Shown: positions 21,866 through 35,866 of the stretch, piece by piece
Layout of the letters: the number at the start of each line of letters is the position of its first letter
Numbering within the stretch: position 1 is the stretch's first letter
NCBI GenBank assembly: GCA_024449915.1
Contig: JAMZAV010000295.1
Location: 496,001-560,000, forward strand
DNA: 64,000 nucleotides
DNA from: Sweltsa coloradensis
Taxonomy: Eukaryota > Arthropoda > Insecta > Plecoptera > Chloroperlidae
Direction of reading: 5' to 3'
The notes under the pieces: model-generated
What the model saw: the letters and a program-made list of their open reading frames with translations, nothing else
The model's database searches: none
Told to the model about the DNA's origin: nothing
Made by a program: the position numbers and the translations under genes

Positions 21866-22643
21866 TTGGATGAGCGTAGCGAGCGAAGCGAAGATTTCAT
21901 TTCACTACACTGGAGAAAAAAATCCGGAATGTTTATCTTTTTTTCTTTTTTTTTCTGTATGTATTTTTGTGTGTTTTTTAACACGATTCCGGCTAAACCG
22001 ATACTCCAATTACAATGAAATTTTATGGAGGCCTTCGAAATCTCTGAACTTAGAACTGCCACGTTTTTGAGCGCAATCGGAAAATTATTTCTCATTAGAA
22101 TTGCAACTTAACGATTTTTTTCGAATTTTAAAAAAATTCTTCAGCTTATAACACCTACATGCTTTATCCGATCCGATTTTAATGATTTTTTCACATAACC
22201 TTAATTTTATGAATCTAGGTATTCGTGTAAAATTTGAGCGCAATCGAAAAACTATTTCTTATGAAAATCGAAATTTTACCTTTTTTTTCTTTTTTAAAAC
22301 AATTCTTTGACTTATAACACCTACATGCTTTATCCTATTGGAATGATTTTTTCACAGAACCTTAATTTTATGAATATATACATTCGTGTAAAATTTGTGC
22401 GCAATCGAATAACTATTTCTCATGAAAATTTCAAAATTACGACTTTTTCCTTTTTAAAATTACGATTAATTAAAAAAATTAAAATTTAAGTTAATTTTTT
22501 ATTTAATTTAATATAATTTTAAAAAATCTTCAACTAAGTAATGATTTTTTCACAGAACAACTGAAAATCCGCATAACACATGGCAGCTCAATGCACCAAT
22601 TACGCTCATCCAACAACGCGGCGGGACTTAAGCGTTTTCCTAG
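21866..22643 (+). mobile_element. HINE-like element, subfamily I, copy 3
   Basis: Same layout as copy 2 with only one GAGCGTAGC unit at the start. Two interior modules, the inverted CGCTCATCCAAC motif and the 3' end TTTTCCTAG|T are all present. It lies 257 bp downstream of copy 2 in the same orientation. Confidence 0.9.
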
Positions 22644-23427
22644 TATTGACAATGTCAGCGTTTTAGACATTTGAACATATGATAATACCACTCTGTCATC
22701 CCTTGTTGGAAGATTTCGTAGCTTGTCTGACTGACTGTCAAATTATATGACCTTGCTCCACTTATTGCCAAGTCAAACTTACTGTTAAACTGGAGGGGGT
22801 AAATGAAGAGACAGGGAAATAGCTCAGGAATCAGTAAGTCAAATAGAATGCCCTGATTTATCTCTGTTTCGCTGAGAACTTAGTTGAAAGTTAACGCCAT
22901 AACTTTCCTCAATCACTTTTCCATGCAGGGATAATTACTGATTGTACTGTTCTCGAAGCAAATAGAGCTCTTGATATTGTTAACTTGACATGAAACGACG
23001 AGGTACGACTATTAATTACATCATAACTGCCTTTCCCAAGTGCTGTTATTAATTAATACTGTAAATTTATTACCAGCTAAGAAATATCCTTCATTTGAAA
23101 TCTTCTACTGGTTCGCATCGCAGCCTTAAACTCACCAAGAAAGCGAAATGATTTTAAGAGACGATCGAATCTGGCGCGTAGGCAATAGGCACGTTTTAGA
23201 AGCTGGTTTGGGGTAGAAGTTTTTCAGATTTCTTCTTCTTTACGCTGTGAGATTTTGTGGGTGACACTCAACAAACTAAGAAAATATTATTACGTTTTTG
23301 TTTGGCTAGAAATAAAGAAAATGGGTAAACGGATCCTGTGACCGGCACCTCCACCAAATGTGCAAAGAAATTACAAAATTAATGCCGAGGGCGCAATATC
23401 AAAGCTACGTCGATAAACAGTCATGAA
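22644..23427. other. Non-coding stretch
   Basis: No gene is supported. The fragment GTGACCGGCACCTCCACC at 23338 matches, in antisense, the start of repeat family C. Confidence 0.4.
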
Positions 23428-23809
23428 TGACTCGTTGGTCTTGTGGCTAGCGTCTCTGCTTCCAATGCAGAAGGTCCAGGGTTCGATTCCCGCTATAAGC
23501 AGAAGTTTTGAAACTTCTGATTTGGACTTAAGTCCATCAGTTCTTGGCTTAGGAATTTGTAAACGGTGACATTTGAACACGTCCTAGCAACGAGGCACAT
23601 AATAAATTGAAAGTTGTTCTGACTCGGCATTGTTGATTCTGGCGTTGATCTGCGGTGTTTGTACTGTCCATACCACTGATTGCTATATTTCCTATTAAAA
23701 AAATATCGATCTTTGGTTGATTATCGCTCACTCGTCGATTACGTCGGGGCCTACAGGGTTGGCTTGGTCGCTTGGGTTTAATGTCCCCCACTGAAAATCA
23801 GTAATATGG
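23428..23809 (+). repeat. SINE family B, copy 1 (near full length)
   Basis: The tRNA-like head starts CTCGTTGGTCTTGTGGCTAG (A box) with an anticodon-arm-like CTGCTTCCAATGCAG and B box GGGTTCGATTCCCG. The body (GTCCTAGCAACGAGGCACAT, CTATATTTCCTATT) and 3' end (GGCCTACAGGGTTGGCTTGG, CACTGAAAATCAGT) are shared with the copies at 31374, 39908, 59975 and 60128. This is the family reference. Confidence 0.88.
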
Positions 23810-23818
23810 GGTTACATT

Positions 23819-23902
23819 GTGAATATCTCATTCGCGTTTTTTAAACTTAGATTTTGAAAGTTGTTGGCTAGACGAAGGGTTTCGTGAATATCTCATTCGC
23901 GT
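23819..23902. repeat. Direct repeat of a 19-bp motif
   Basis: GTGAATATCTCATTCGCGT occurs at 23819-23837 and again, identically, at 23884-23902, directly downstream of a SINE. Origin unknown. Confidence 0.8.
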
Positions 23903-24601
23903 CGAGCTTTTGGTTCGATTATTTTAGTATTTTTTAATTCTCGCACTTTGGGCCTGACTACGCGCGCTGTAGGACAGTAGGACAGACGGCGTTCAAACTG
24001 GAATGGGTATTGGTGGCCTGGAAATGGCTCAAAGACATACTTGTCAGAATAGAAGACGTCACGTCAGCCGCGTACACAGGGGTGTTTCAAACGCAACGTT
24101 CATCCTCATGGGGCCTAGGAACGGTGCACTTCTGGCATCGCCAAGAGAGCACTATTGTACCCACGCCAAAAATGTCAATTTGGAAAGCGCTGTCGAGACA
24201 AAGAGCATTAAGTGGGTTTCTAGGTTGAGCAGAATTTATTGGGTATGTAAAAATTTTAATTTTAAGGGGGGGGGGGGCGTACAATATTGGAAATATGAGC
24301 TATGTCTCAAATAGATGTGGGAAAATGTTCATAAATCTAATGACATATAAGTGGAACAATTTACCTAAGAGTATTGTTCAGGAAAAGATGTTAGTTTTCT
24401 TTGACAGTTCTTTGGAAAAATAATAATAACATATTTGAAGTATTTTTGAAATGTGTAAGGTATAAACCTATAAAACTAATTTCTTCAGAGACAATTTACT
24501 CAATTGGTGTATACCTGAAGGACGGATTTAAAAATAACTGAAAAACAGGTTAAATTTTATATGTATATATATTATATTAGAGACAGAAATTTAAAAAGTG
24601 A
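23903..24601. other. Non-coding stretch
   Basis: The frames at 24003-24314 show no family similarity. A G-run is at 24266-24276. Confidence 0.4.
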
Positions 24602-24655
24602 CTACACCGGGGATCAAACCCGGGAACTAATGCAGCTTAGCTATGCAGCCACCAA
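24602..24655 (-). pseudogene. tRNA-like fragment
   Basis: The minus strand shows a good T arm (CCCGGGTTTGATCCCCGG) and a TGCATAGCTAAGCTGCA hairpin where the anticodon arm would be, but no clear D arm. It is probably a truncated SINE or tRNA fragment. Confidence 0.45.
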
Positions 24656-24884
24656 TTTAATTCTGTCTAATCTAATTCTTGGTCTGTTTATACATTTTTG
24701 TGTATATATATAATTTTTCTATTTTGAAAGCTTTTTTAGAGCTGTGCAATAACTCAGGATAACTTAAAGTGGACTGGTGTTGGGTTGTTGATCACAACTC
24801 AAGAGACGGCGTAGGAAGCTCTCTCCGGTCCGCCATTTTGTTTGGCCCACCTCATCCATTACAACCCACTCCTTGCGCTTCCGG

Positions 24885-24918
<34 letters not shown>

Positions 24919-24919
24919 G
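24885..24919. repeat. (TC)n microsatellite
   Basis: CT dinucleotide run with one CTAT interruption. Confidence 0.9.
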
Positions 24920-27900
24920 CACCCATAGGTCAGGGTTGGTGTCTTGAAAACAAGGCCATGTCTCAAGCAGGGATGGATTACGACGCCACTATTGAAAGAG
25001 GGAGTAACTCACTGTGCAGACCCGCACAGTGCACAGTCTTCAATTCAACCATACATCATAGTAAGATCACTTTGGCTCCGCGCGATTTATGACCATTCGT
25101 TCAGAAGTCAAGCATCAAACAAAAGATTAATATTATTTACTACAATTCAGAAATTAAAAAAAGTCTATAAAAAATAACAATTACACCTACGGGAGTGTTT
25201 CGCGACCAACCAAATCGAGAAAAAAAAGATAAATAGTTATAATAAATTCAATCTTTATTTGACAGCTGGGCAATTAGCATTGGATGACCACGTGGATCTA
25301 ACGAACTAACCAATATATTACATGTTTACTGAAATAAATAAAATTACAGAAAATATAGCAACCAATATATTAAATTAATGGTATGAACATTGTTATAGAG
25401 ATGCCGATGCAAAATGATAATGGAATCCTTTGGATTCCTTTTTCCTTTGGAACAATTTTAGCAATTAAAGAGAGAATGATGGAATAGCGCCTTAAAAACA
25501 ATTAAGGTAAGAAGAAAAGGAACGGCAGCACGTTCTCCGATTTAAAAAACAATTATGTGTCATTTAAAATTTTTTTTTCAAATTGACTGCTTCAAATTAA
25601 TCGCTTAGAGTTTTGTTTTTTCAATGTATCCTAAAAGGTTAATGATCTATGTTTAGCAATATTATCGTCCTAAAACATGAGAGAGTTAAAAATGTATTTT
25701 TAGATACACCTTTGATTTTAAATTTGAAGCATTATTGTATGTATTATCTTCTGCTATACATTCCTGTTACTTTCTATAATCGCTCGATTGTAAACACGAG
25801 TTTAGACTTTGGGGATATTTCGTTAAAAGGCTAGAGGGTAGGGGGGGGGGGAGTAAATGTAAATAGTTTTACCAATGCAATATGTCAGTACAAATAAACT
25901 TCTATACACCAGTGTGTGTTTTTCATTACCGTCTCTGACAAACTGGCTAGAGTGGTTTCAAACTTCGTAGAAACCAATAGCTGTGGATGTTCTGGTAATC
26001 GGTATTTTGAGTGTAAAAGTCGTCTACAAAATTTGAAGGCAGACTATGTGTCTGTAATGTTTTTCAGAAAGAATGATCTGAGCTGTGACGCATCAATTTA
26101 TCACGGCGTTCGGATGGATATTTTGTTTTATTTTATATAACCTCGCGGTAGTCGTGCATTTATGTGTTCACTTACTTGAACACTTGACTTGAGACGAATT
26201 GACTTTGTCCGCTTTCGCTCAGCAAGTTCTGTTATTAGTTAAATGGAAAAAATAAAAATATATAATGTAATTTGTATATTGTACGGAATAACAGAACTAT
26301 ATTTATTACATGGAGAACCTAATCAAGGAATTAGAAAATAAATCACATCCGGGAATCGAACCCAATTAATTATTTAATCTCTGAGATTGATTTATCTCGG
26401 GATTAATTTCCGCAATCAACTTCACAACGGGAGTATTTAGAAATTTATGAAATTAAGAAAATATAAGTAATAAACTTCACGGCAACGATTTAATTTCGCA
26501 ACACGAGATTTCTTCATGATTTTAAGTGTTTTAGCAAAATATTAGCTAGCGTAGACACCGTTTCTTGTTGTTGTTGTTGTTGAATGCAATGAAAAGGATA
26601 AACAATAAATAATAAAATAATAAATAAAAATAATTATTTTCTTTGTCTTCTATAACAATTGTCCAACACTTATTTGAAAACATATAGATGAGTAGAGGGA
26701 GAATCAGAGGGGTGTTGGTGGAGGGGAGGGGGCGAAATGTATCTAACGATAAATCATCATTACCCCTCTCAACAAGGTAACAATAGAAGCGAGTGAGTAC
26801 CTACTTAAGCTAGGGATGATGAGACTTAAAGCCGCCTCCTCGGGCTTACTACTGAGTTATACAGATCTGAAAAAGACTTAACTCTTTCTTTTGCATCGCT
26901 TGAAGCGTTTACATAAAAACAATTGCTAGTTTTATAGTGAAATTTAAAAGTCACGTTGTTTCTCTCGGTATTAGCAAGAAAAGTTTGTCTTGCGCAAGAA
27001 GCGAACATATTTGTCTAGCTTTAGCAAATAGAGGTTTTATAAATCCACAAATGATTAAATAGTTAAGCTTAAGATGATAACAGCAAAATTGTTGCCAATA
27101 TCATTATCAAATTTAGCTAAAACGTTAATGGTTGATGGACAACATAAATGGAAAATCCAAAATGTGACTTCAGATCTGGATTTTAATATTAAATCGTTTG
27201 GATACAAAAATATAACTTGCAATTTCAAGTTGAATTAAACTCTTGGATCAAGTACGAAAATTCGAATAAAAATATGTAGGCAGTTGGAAAAAATTCACAA
27301 ATTTTACAAAATCAAATAAATATCGGATATTTCATTAATTTTGTAATCTAATTATGTTAATTAACTAAGGAATGTGCGTACTGTATCCCGTAGATGATTC
27401 TTTATTGTCAATGCCACACAGGCTGTTATATAGGCCGATTATCATGCTTAAGCATAGTAAACACCTGCCGGAAGGGGTATTCGTAAGTCGCATCACAAAC
27501 TAGTGTAGCTAGCTACCGCACATTTGTTTCAAAATCCCATATTTCTTAGAATCTTTGATGTAAAGTAGGCGCGATAACTGGAGAGCCTGCACCATGCCTG
27601 CACTCAACAACCACACATACGTCTTAAAGCTGAACATCAACGCAAACTCAAATAATATCAGAACATTATTTTTTGGACATTTAATTTGGACACCTTTCTA
27701 CGAAGTATGTATCAAAAGGTGTGTTCTTTTGTCCACCAATTATTACACCTTTTGCACTTTTTTCATCTTTTGAAGAAATAAAAGTCATTTTGCCCTGGTG
27801 TATAGATGTAAGATGTAAGCAAGGAATTTTGCTCCAATTTCAAACGTAACACCGTTATAATGTGCGATTGTTTAATTAATAAAAGATAAAACTGGTTATG

Positions 27901-29408
27901 ATAAAAATATTTGTAACAGAATTGTAATAAAATACAAATCTGTGTTATATAGTAAGATATCTTCTGAAAGTGTTTGAATTAAATGACAGCTGTCAACATA
28001 ACCTTGAAATGTGATGACAAATTATCAACAAAATCGTTCTTTTATCTGCACGTAAATTGTTGCACTTTTTACCCCCATTTCTTGTTATGTATTGTACACC
28101 TTCATGTAAATACCAAAAAGTGGTTGAAACAAAAAAACAAACCTTATAAGTATACATCTAATATTCTTACACCGAGATATCTAGGTTAAGCTGCACCATA
28201 GAATAGCGGGACTTATAGTTGATATGGAACGCTACCTCCTGCATAGATTTATGCACAAATGCACATGCACATGTTCTAGATTTGAACAGAGAACAGATAA
28301 TCCTATACTGGTATACATAATTTTATGAAATTATTTTCAGGTTTCTGTGCATACGAGCTCTCTGCTTTAAGTAATATTTCTGCTTAAATCAACTCCGCCC
28401 GTGTTAAACAGGTCATGTACACCCTTGTGCAGGTGGTTGATTTAGTTTATGTATTTACTAGTAATTTAGGTTTTGTAACCCCAAGTTAGATGTAAATCAA
28501 GAGTTTCGAATATACATTACTATATTAATATTAATGGATTCACCAAAAATTGCATAACCTTAGCGCCAGCTTATTTGTAGTGTAGAAATCAATTAGGGCC
28601 AGTTTTTCTAGTGACATAAATAGGGCAAGCCGTCCACTCCTTGCCCATCTGCTCTTGCTAGCTAAGTGTGACTTTAAAGGTGCCTTTCAGAACACATCCT
28701 GGATTTGCCGTGTGAGTGTCGGTGGTGTCTGTAAAATCTACTTCTGAAGCCGGTTTCATGCAAAATTCAAGCACAAAAGTAAATTCAATTCATTGTTATA
28801 ATATTACGTACAATACAACGAATACGGTTTTAGAAATTACAATGAAACTTCTTTTTTATTTTATTTGTGGCCACATTACAACAGGACAAAATATCCCACA
28901 AGTGCAATTTACCCAAACCGTACCAATACAAACATAACAATACATAACACAACAATACAATGTAAAATTGATGTATATTAACTAATTAATTATTAGTGTA
29001 AAATAAAAATGAACAACATTTGTCAATAGAAAAACTAAAATGCCATACTGTTTACACAAAATAGTAAGAAATTTCCTCAGATCAAGAGTAACATAGATGT
29101 TTCTCAAAATAAAATAAAAGTTTGTCCCAGAACCCAACTTTCTTATGTAATGATAGTGGATCCTTTCCCCATGATCCACTGTGTATTATAATCAGACATG
29201 CACTATCGCCTTAATGCAATTAATACATTTTAACTTTTGACACCAGTGGGTGGGTGATATTGAGATATAGAGTTGGGAGGGAAGATTCAAGTCTTATGTT
29301 GTAGGTGTCAATCACAGCAACAAACCAATAATGTTGTAATTTAATTTGAAGCTTCTTTATCAACAGATTGTCAAAGAACACTCACTTGAAACCTTAGTGT
29401 ATTGACAT
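24920..29408. other. Long AT-rich stretch without recognised genes
   Basis: Short open frames here (for example 25916-26140 and 28716-28937) show no family similarity. A B-box-like GGGAATCGAACCC at 26348-26360 (minus strand) may be a SINE remnant. Short G-runs and a (GTT)n run near 26560 are present. Confidence 0.4.
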
Positions 29409-29590
29409 TTGGTGGAGGTGCCGGGTACGTAGAAATGTCACTTGATCAATCTAGACATTCTGTGTCATCGTTGTTGAATGGCAACGACAATCAAAACACG
29501 CATGTCGATCGGGCGTCATGTTCGGTTTTTATCGTGAGACGTGACACACGCACAGACGGACGGACAGATGAAGAAATGTGACCCTCACAG
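29409..29590 (+). repeat. Repeat family C, copy 2 (diverged)
   Basis: Begins GGTGGAGGTGCCGGGTA and ends with CGATCGGGCGTC...GACGTGACACACGCACAGACGG, as in the copies at 19431 and 55717. The middle is diverged. Confidence 0.6.
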
Positions 29591-31373
29591 AAGAGTCACG
29601 CACCCTAAAAACAAATGGCTTTATGTTAGTGTTCCATCAGTTTCACAATACACTTCGCACGCATTTGATAAAACAATAAACGCATTATCTGTCAATCTAA
29701 ATATCAATCAATCCAATTTATACATCGTTCGTCAGTGCTCTTTAAAGTTCTTAAACTCTGTTAAATCACAACGCAATAGACAAATTAATATAACTTATTC
29801 ATATTCAATTTTTTTCAATTTTATGAAATCTTAACGTGTCTTAACCAATGTAAATAGACAAATTGTCCGGAATAAAATATTTATTATAAATAAATAATAA
29901 TAATAATACAATAATCTAACCTTGATATCGTAATATTTTGTTTGCCACGCGTATCAACGTTAAATCAAGTTGAATAATGTTCTTCAAAGTTATACAATTT
30001 AATTGTGAATTCTTTTGAACTTATTCCAGTCGTTAAGAATGCTGTTAAAATGAACTTAATCATGTTTTACGGTAATACTTATAAAGAAATAAGAGCATAT
30101 TCCTTCATGAACGAACATTCCTACAGCTTTAGACATACGCTTCATTTCTCTAAAAACCAATCTATTTGGAAGAAAACAAAGGGAACCAAAGTCATAAGAT
30201 CTATTTCTTGAAGGGGTGGGGGTGAGGAGATATAACCTTTCCAATCGACAATTTATATTAATATTTCTAGTCTAGTGATCATGTACAAAATTAACTTTTT
30301 TAACAAAGCTTTTTTTTGTATAGTTTCTACACCTCCTTTAATCTAAAACAGTTTTCAAGGCAAAAAACTTTTCGGCTGAACTAGACTCAAAAATACTTCG
30401 TATTTATACCGTTAACAAAATATATTTATAAAACAAAAGACTAGTCAAATCAAATGAAAATTAATAATCTTTTATTTATCTCAAAATCTACCTTCCATTT
30501 AGCAGCTACGGTACAGTACATACATAAAATACAAATAGCTAGATAGTTTACAAAGGGGAAGTACACAAAATTATTTTTGTTTTGTTTTAATTGACTATTT
30601 TGAGGTTATGTTCTACGTATATCAAAAAACACTTTAAATAACTACCTTAGATGTTTGTGAGTGTACTTGTGTTTATACAGTTTTATTGGGTTTTCGTACT
30701 TTTCTGCATGCTTGCCATGTGTTAAATAATACCAACTCAGCTTGTTCAATGTCCCAGCCGAAACATGAAACAAACGTAGGCTGATTCCCTGTCCAGATAG
30801 CTTTTTAACATAATGCTTTCAAGTAAATGAAGTTTTTCATCCCGGGGAGTGTTTCTCTTGTATAATGCTACCTACTTAAACTGTCCTCTTGCTTTACATA
30901 CATGGGAATGGGACTAGCGCGTGGCTTGCATGCACATGGTATTGTGTGAGTGCTCACGGAGATTATGTATTATTTAGCCGGGTAAGTCGCGTCTCACTGC
31001 GATGTACGGTGGCAATCAAACCGAGAGGCCGTCTAAGCTGGAGTCATGCATTACTTACGACCGGGATTACTCATCTGGCTTCAAGAGCAGACGCGGATTA
31101 AGTTGGGTTGTACGCGGTCAGAACAGACAGTCAAGCGTTGCGAACATTTCAGCACTTGGCTGCAAAACATACGATGGCTCATGTCTTCAAGTCTCTGGAT
31201 TGAAGTTTCTTTAAGGTGTGCAGTTAAATACGATTGAGAGAAGAGTGGTTCATTTAGATTATAGTTTAGCACCACTACTCCACGAACTAGTGGAAGTGTG
31301 TAAGCCTACCACAAATCATACACAATACGGCGATGCACAGTGCTACAAATCTACAATACACAATACAATGTGT
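29591..31373. other. Non-coding stretch
   Basis: AT-rich up to 30880, then a GC-richer 300-bp patch (30890-31200) with overlapping short open frames of unrelated content. No gene supported. Confidence 0.4.
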
Positions 31374-31783
31374 GGTTCGTTGGTTTTGTAGTTAGTCTCT
31401 GCTTCCAATGAAGAAGGTCCAGGGTTCGAATTCCGCTATAGGTTGAAGCTTTTAACTTCTGATATGGATATATAAGTCCATCATGTATTGGACTAGGAAT
31501 GTGACATTTAGAGCTGTCCAAGCAAGGGGCACATAATAAATTGTAAGGTTGTTCCGAATGAGCCTTGTTGATTTTGGCTTCGCTTGCTGATGAAATCGTT
31601 TCCATCTTGACTGATCTGTGTTTCCAAATTAAATATTCAGGTCATAGTCGGTCATTGTTCGCTCGTCGATGTTGTTTGCGCCAACAGGGTTGGCTTGGTT
31701 GACGTTAAATTTAATGTCCCTCACTGAAAATCAGTTGTGACTGAGAGGATAGACTCTAAATACGAATAAATATATTTATTTAT
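31374..31783 (+). repeat. SINE family B, copy 2
   Basis: Head GTTCGTTGGTTTTGTAGTTAG, CTGCTTCCAATG, B box GGGTTCGAATTCCG; body and 3' end as in copy 1 (CAACAGGGTTGGCTTGG, CACTGAAAATCAGT, GACTCTAAATACGAATAAA). It ends in an A/T-rich tail. Confidence 0.85.
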
Positions 31784-32042
31784 ACCCCTTTCGGTCACAT
31801 GTCGGGGCAGCCCCGACATGGGTGTTACTGCACACTTGACTACACCTCCCACAAAAAGTTTTGTTTTTTAACTTTGTATATGATGCCCTCCCATACAGGT
31901 CTTTAAATGCACTTACTAAAGTTAACAGTCCCACTGCCTTCTAAATAATTACAAAAATAATCTGACCGAAAATGGTTAATACCCACATGTTTTTAGATTT
32001 TATCTATAAATTGGCATTTAAATCAATCCAGAACTGTAAATA

Positions 32043-32330
32043 TATCGATACCTAAGTGGCAAAACCTCGTTTCTACATTTGTTACCAAAATTGTCATGCA
32101 AATTTCAAAGCCCGCCAAAATGGGTCAAATGATCAAAAAGAGAATTTAAAAAAAAGTTTTTAGATGAAAAATTTTTTTGCTTCTTTTGATCATTAGACTG
32201 ATTTTGACGGCAAGGTTTTGAAATGTTGCATTGAAGTTTTTTAGAAAATGTAGATACGAGGTTTTGCAAATGTAGATACTTGGTTTTGCAAAATATGTAG
32301 ATACGAGGTTTTGCCACTTAGGTATCGATA
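32043..32330. mobile_element. MITE with ~37-bp TIRs and hairpin structure
   Basis: The ends are near-perfect inverted repeats starting TATCGATACCTAAGTGGCAA and continuing AAACCTCG. Further inward, TGATCAAAA and TTTTGATCA also pair, so nearly the whole element folds back. The right half contains three tandem copies of a 22-24 bp unit (TGTAGATACGAGGTTTTGCA). TA-containing flanks on both sides are compatible with a TA target but do not prove it. Confidence 0.8.
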
Positions 32331-32865
32331 TTATACACAATGTATTATTGAAGTTTTCGTTTTAATTTTAAATTTCAAAACAATTACGAAAATAAATGTA
32401 AAACAGTGGTTTTATGTATTGCACTTGAAGTTGGGGACACATCGCGCTTATATTGCATCCTGAAGTTATTGCACGTCACTGCACGGTGTCGTGCTGGTCA
32501 TACAAGGGGTATCTGCATACAGAGTAGTACGTTCCATCACCCACTAGGTCGCCTGATATCGAGGTTAAGGGCCACCTGCTCGCATCACCATGCCAACCTG
32601 GCGGACTTACATTATTTATCTCGTTAGTACCCGGTGGTGGTACGCCTGTTTTACTATTCATAGCACGACACAGTTTTGAAGAGTTTATTGTGTAAGTTGA
32701 ATGATGTTTCATTGCACGTGCTTCATTGAAGTTCTCCGGGTCTATTTGACCTTGACCTTGGCTTTGGTGTTGACCCAGCGTAGGTCATCAGCAGTCACTC
32801 TGATAGTGATAACGAACTAAAGGAATAGTTTTTTCGCGACAACTTACACACAGTTTCTAGCACGT
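32331..32865. other. Non-coding stretch
   Basis: No supported gene or repeat. Confidence 0.4.
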
Positions 32866-32955
32866 ATTTATTTTTTATCCTCCACTGAAAATAGTAATGC
32901 GTCTGAGTGGGCCGACTCTAAATACGAATTAATATTATTTATTTATTTATTTATT
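32866..32955 (+). repeat. SINE family B, 3' tail fragment
   Basis: CTCCACTGAAAATAGTAATG and GACTCTAAATACGAATTAA match the last 60 bp of family B, followed by an ATTT-type tail. The copy is strongly 5'-truncated. Confidence 0.65.
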
Positions 32956-35151
32956 AAGAATTCACAGATGTCATAACGTCACGAGTATGTTCCTAGCTAC
33001 TAAACTGTTATATTAGTTTCTTGTTTGATAGTTTTGTAAGTGTAAGTAATTGGTTAGTGTTTATTACTTTTCTCGATATATAGATAACATTAATTGATTG
33101 ATATCGACTACATAACATATAATGTTATTTAATCATATGTACATGCACATGATTATTTAACTTTGATAACGTTTCACAAAATTAATGGCTCAATTTCATT
33201 CTTATTAACTTTCGTTTTATAGTTGGATGAGTCCATAGTAGTATTAGAAACAATTTAGTGTATAAAAACTCTCCTTTTAAAATAACCTGATAAAGGAATG
33301 GTTAATCATTTCCTAAACGATCTGTCTAATTGATTTATTAAGAGAATATAGGACAATGAGAATATGAGCAGTATTTTGAAAGTAACATCGACTTCCAGCA
33401 AATAGCTGTTTTCTCGGACGATTATCAACCGATCGCCATGAAATTTTCAGCAATATAATTGTGAAGGTTTTCTATAGAGCCCTTAAGTGCCGGATTTTAA
33501 GAAAATAGATACATTTATCTAGCATGAATTTTTTAATATCGCATCATTTTTACAAAATACTGTTTCACGCGCATTTTCATGGAACTTTAAAAAAATACCC
33601 CCCGACTGTTATTTCAGAAAACTTTACTCTATCGCCCTGAATTGATGAATTTTCTCTTCAACCCTTCAACAGAATTGTTTTTATTGCCAACCGTTTAGGG
33701 AAAACAGCTTTTTCCCAGGCATTGTTTTGCGTTTTTTCGTACGACTGTAGTCCGCTAGAATTGCGTAAGCGCTGCGAAAAAGTCGTGTGACGATTTCGTG
33801 TTCGAGCGAGTGTTTTGTGGAATTTGAGGGAGGTAAACTGACAGTATCGTGTTACACGTTGTAAGCCTGGCCAAGAACCGGAATTTGAGACAAGGACCTT
33901 GGTGCGTTGAATTGGAAATATGCATAAAGGACACCATTTATCATATTATTTTGTTCCCACCAAGTATTATAAAAAAAAAATATGTTTATTGTTCTTGTTT
34001 GTTGTAAGTAGTCCATACTATTATTAAATGTTCTATGCATTGTGTTTTAGTGCTAGTGGTGATACCATGTTGTTCATTTACCTTAAAAAAACGAATCTTT
34101 GGCGGGAATAATCAATTTGATCGGACCTCATTTATCATATTCGTAATTATTTATAAACTATTAATGTTGTGATGTAGTGCAACTAAATTATTTTTCAAAT
34201 ATATGATTATTTACATATGTAAGATGTTAGTGCTAACGCGATTCGTTCACCAGATGGATTATCAATGTTGGCGGCGAATACACAAATAACACAATAGAGA
34301 AATCAAATCCCCTTTTCGGTTTTAAACTTGCAGCCTTTTCGGATACGAATTGTTTTCTACATATTATATTTATGCTCTTACGCTAACGAGACGATAAGTT
34401 TTGCCGTTTGTATATTACGAATAAATTAATGAAGGGTCTGGGTCAGCTATCGTAAGTGCGGCAACAATCATAACCATATTATCGGTGATTAATCGTTTGG
34501 TGAATGTGTTTATTGTGTTGTCTTGGGGACGGGGAACGGGAAGAGGTTTGAGGCTCCCGAGCGAACTTGTGCGTCTGGCTAACATCATACAGCTTCAGAT
34601 AACACGTGCTTATCAGCGGGGTCGGTGATTACTTCGTAAAGGCATGTGCGTTTTTTTACCACCTACGTCCTATTTCAAATTACTGTCCAAGATGGATCAA
34701 AGGAAGAGGGATAATACAAGCTATGCAAAAGGAGGGACAATGAGATGCCTATTTTCAATGATTCATAAACTAGAGCGTGGCTAGAAGTATGTTACCGGTC
34801 AAAAAAATCCATGGACGGGTAATTTAACAAAAAATAGATGATCTTCTAAAAACTGATTGGGAATATAGGTGTATATTTGGGCCCCTCCCCAATCAATACC
34901 AGGAGTTAGGACTATTGCACTATTAAGCTTAGAACATAATGTTCTAACTAATTGAATCACCGTTGAATCACCGAATCACCGGCCTGCGTGAATACCGCAC
35001 GATATAGTTGAAACTAATGTAATCAGGTAACCACTCTACATCTACGAGTGTGCACGAAGGGCTGGATGTTTAATTTAGTTAAAAAGTTGTTCTCCTTTGT
35101 AATTGTTGTCCTCCTTTGTAAATCAGTTTTATAACTGAATAGGATAGACGT
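32956..35151. other. AT-rich non-coding stretch
   Basis: No gene supported. Segment 34430-34640 is GC-richer and non-repetitive, with GATTAATCG, CACGTG and CTTATC motifs; a regulatory role is possible but not shown. Confidence 0.35.
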
Positions 35152-35158
35152 TAAATAA

Positions 35159-35194
<36 letters not shown>

Positions 35195-35206
35195 AAATAA
35201 ATAAAT
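35152..35206. repeat. (AAAT)n microsatellite
   Basis: About 13 AAAT/AATA units with one interruption, preceded by GGATAGACGTTAAATAATA, which looks like the tail of a retroelement. Confidence 0.9.
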
Positions 35207-35639
35207 TTTATTAAACGTCAAAATGTGACGCGTGTTACTCACTTGTGGTGTCCACTTCTCTCAGCACCCTCGAGATAACTATATATTTTTCTACGTCTTA
35301 GGACTTTATTTAAATTATATCGGGTCGCAATCTTATAATTGAAGTTGGGAGTTGTTGTATGATAAACATTTTGGTTACACATCGCCTTCGGGTTTTATTT
35401 TTAGCACAAAATTAATTTGCATGGTAATTCTATGAATTAGGCCAATTAGGCCTATTGATGTTTTTATTTCGATCGATAATAGAATACAAATTACCCAACT
35501 TGACATGTTCGCAGTCAGATGGCTATACCGATATAATAAATTACCACCAAACAAATCCAGCCACCCACAACTGTTCAGATGTCATGGAAGCAGTTGAATC
35601 CTAGACTCAAATACAACCGAAAATACAATTGTCTGTGAC

Positions 35640-35866
35640 AAGTCCGTCGTCCCCTTTCACGCACATGACGGGTCACGGGCTCGAGCACAGGTTCGATTCC
35701 CGCCATCTAAAACAGATTTTTCTATTCCCGACGGTTTACTCGGTCATTCTGCAAATGATGCAAATGATATATGTAGTTGTACAAATCAGGTTGGATGGAA
35801 GATAAGGCTTCACTAGCCTTAATCCCGCCTTAATAAAGACCTTAATCAGTTAATCAATCAATCAAT
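35640..35866 (+). repeat. tRNA-headed SINE with (ATCA)n tail
   Basis: B box CAGGTTCGATTCCCGCC at 35688-35704; an A-box-like region precedes it. The body ends CCTTAATAAAGACCTTAATC and an (AATC)n tail. Length (about 225 bp) fits a SINE. It shows no body similarity to families A or B. Confidence 0.6.
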
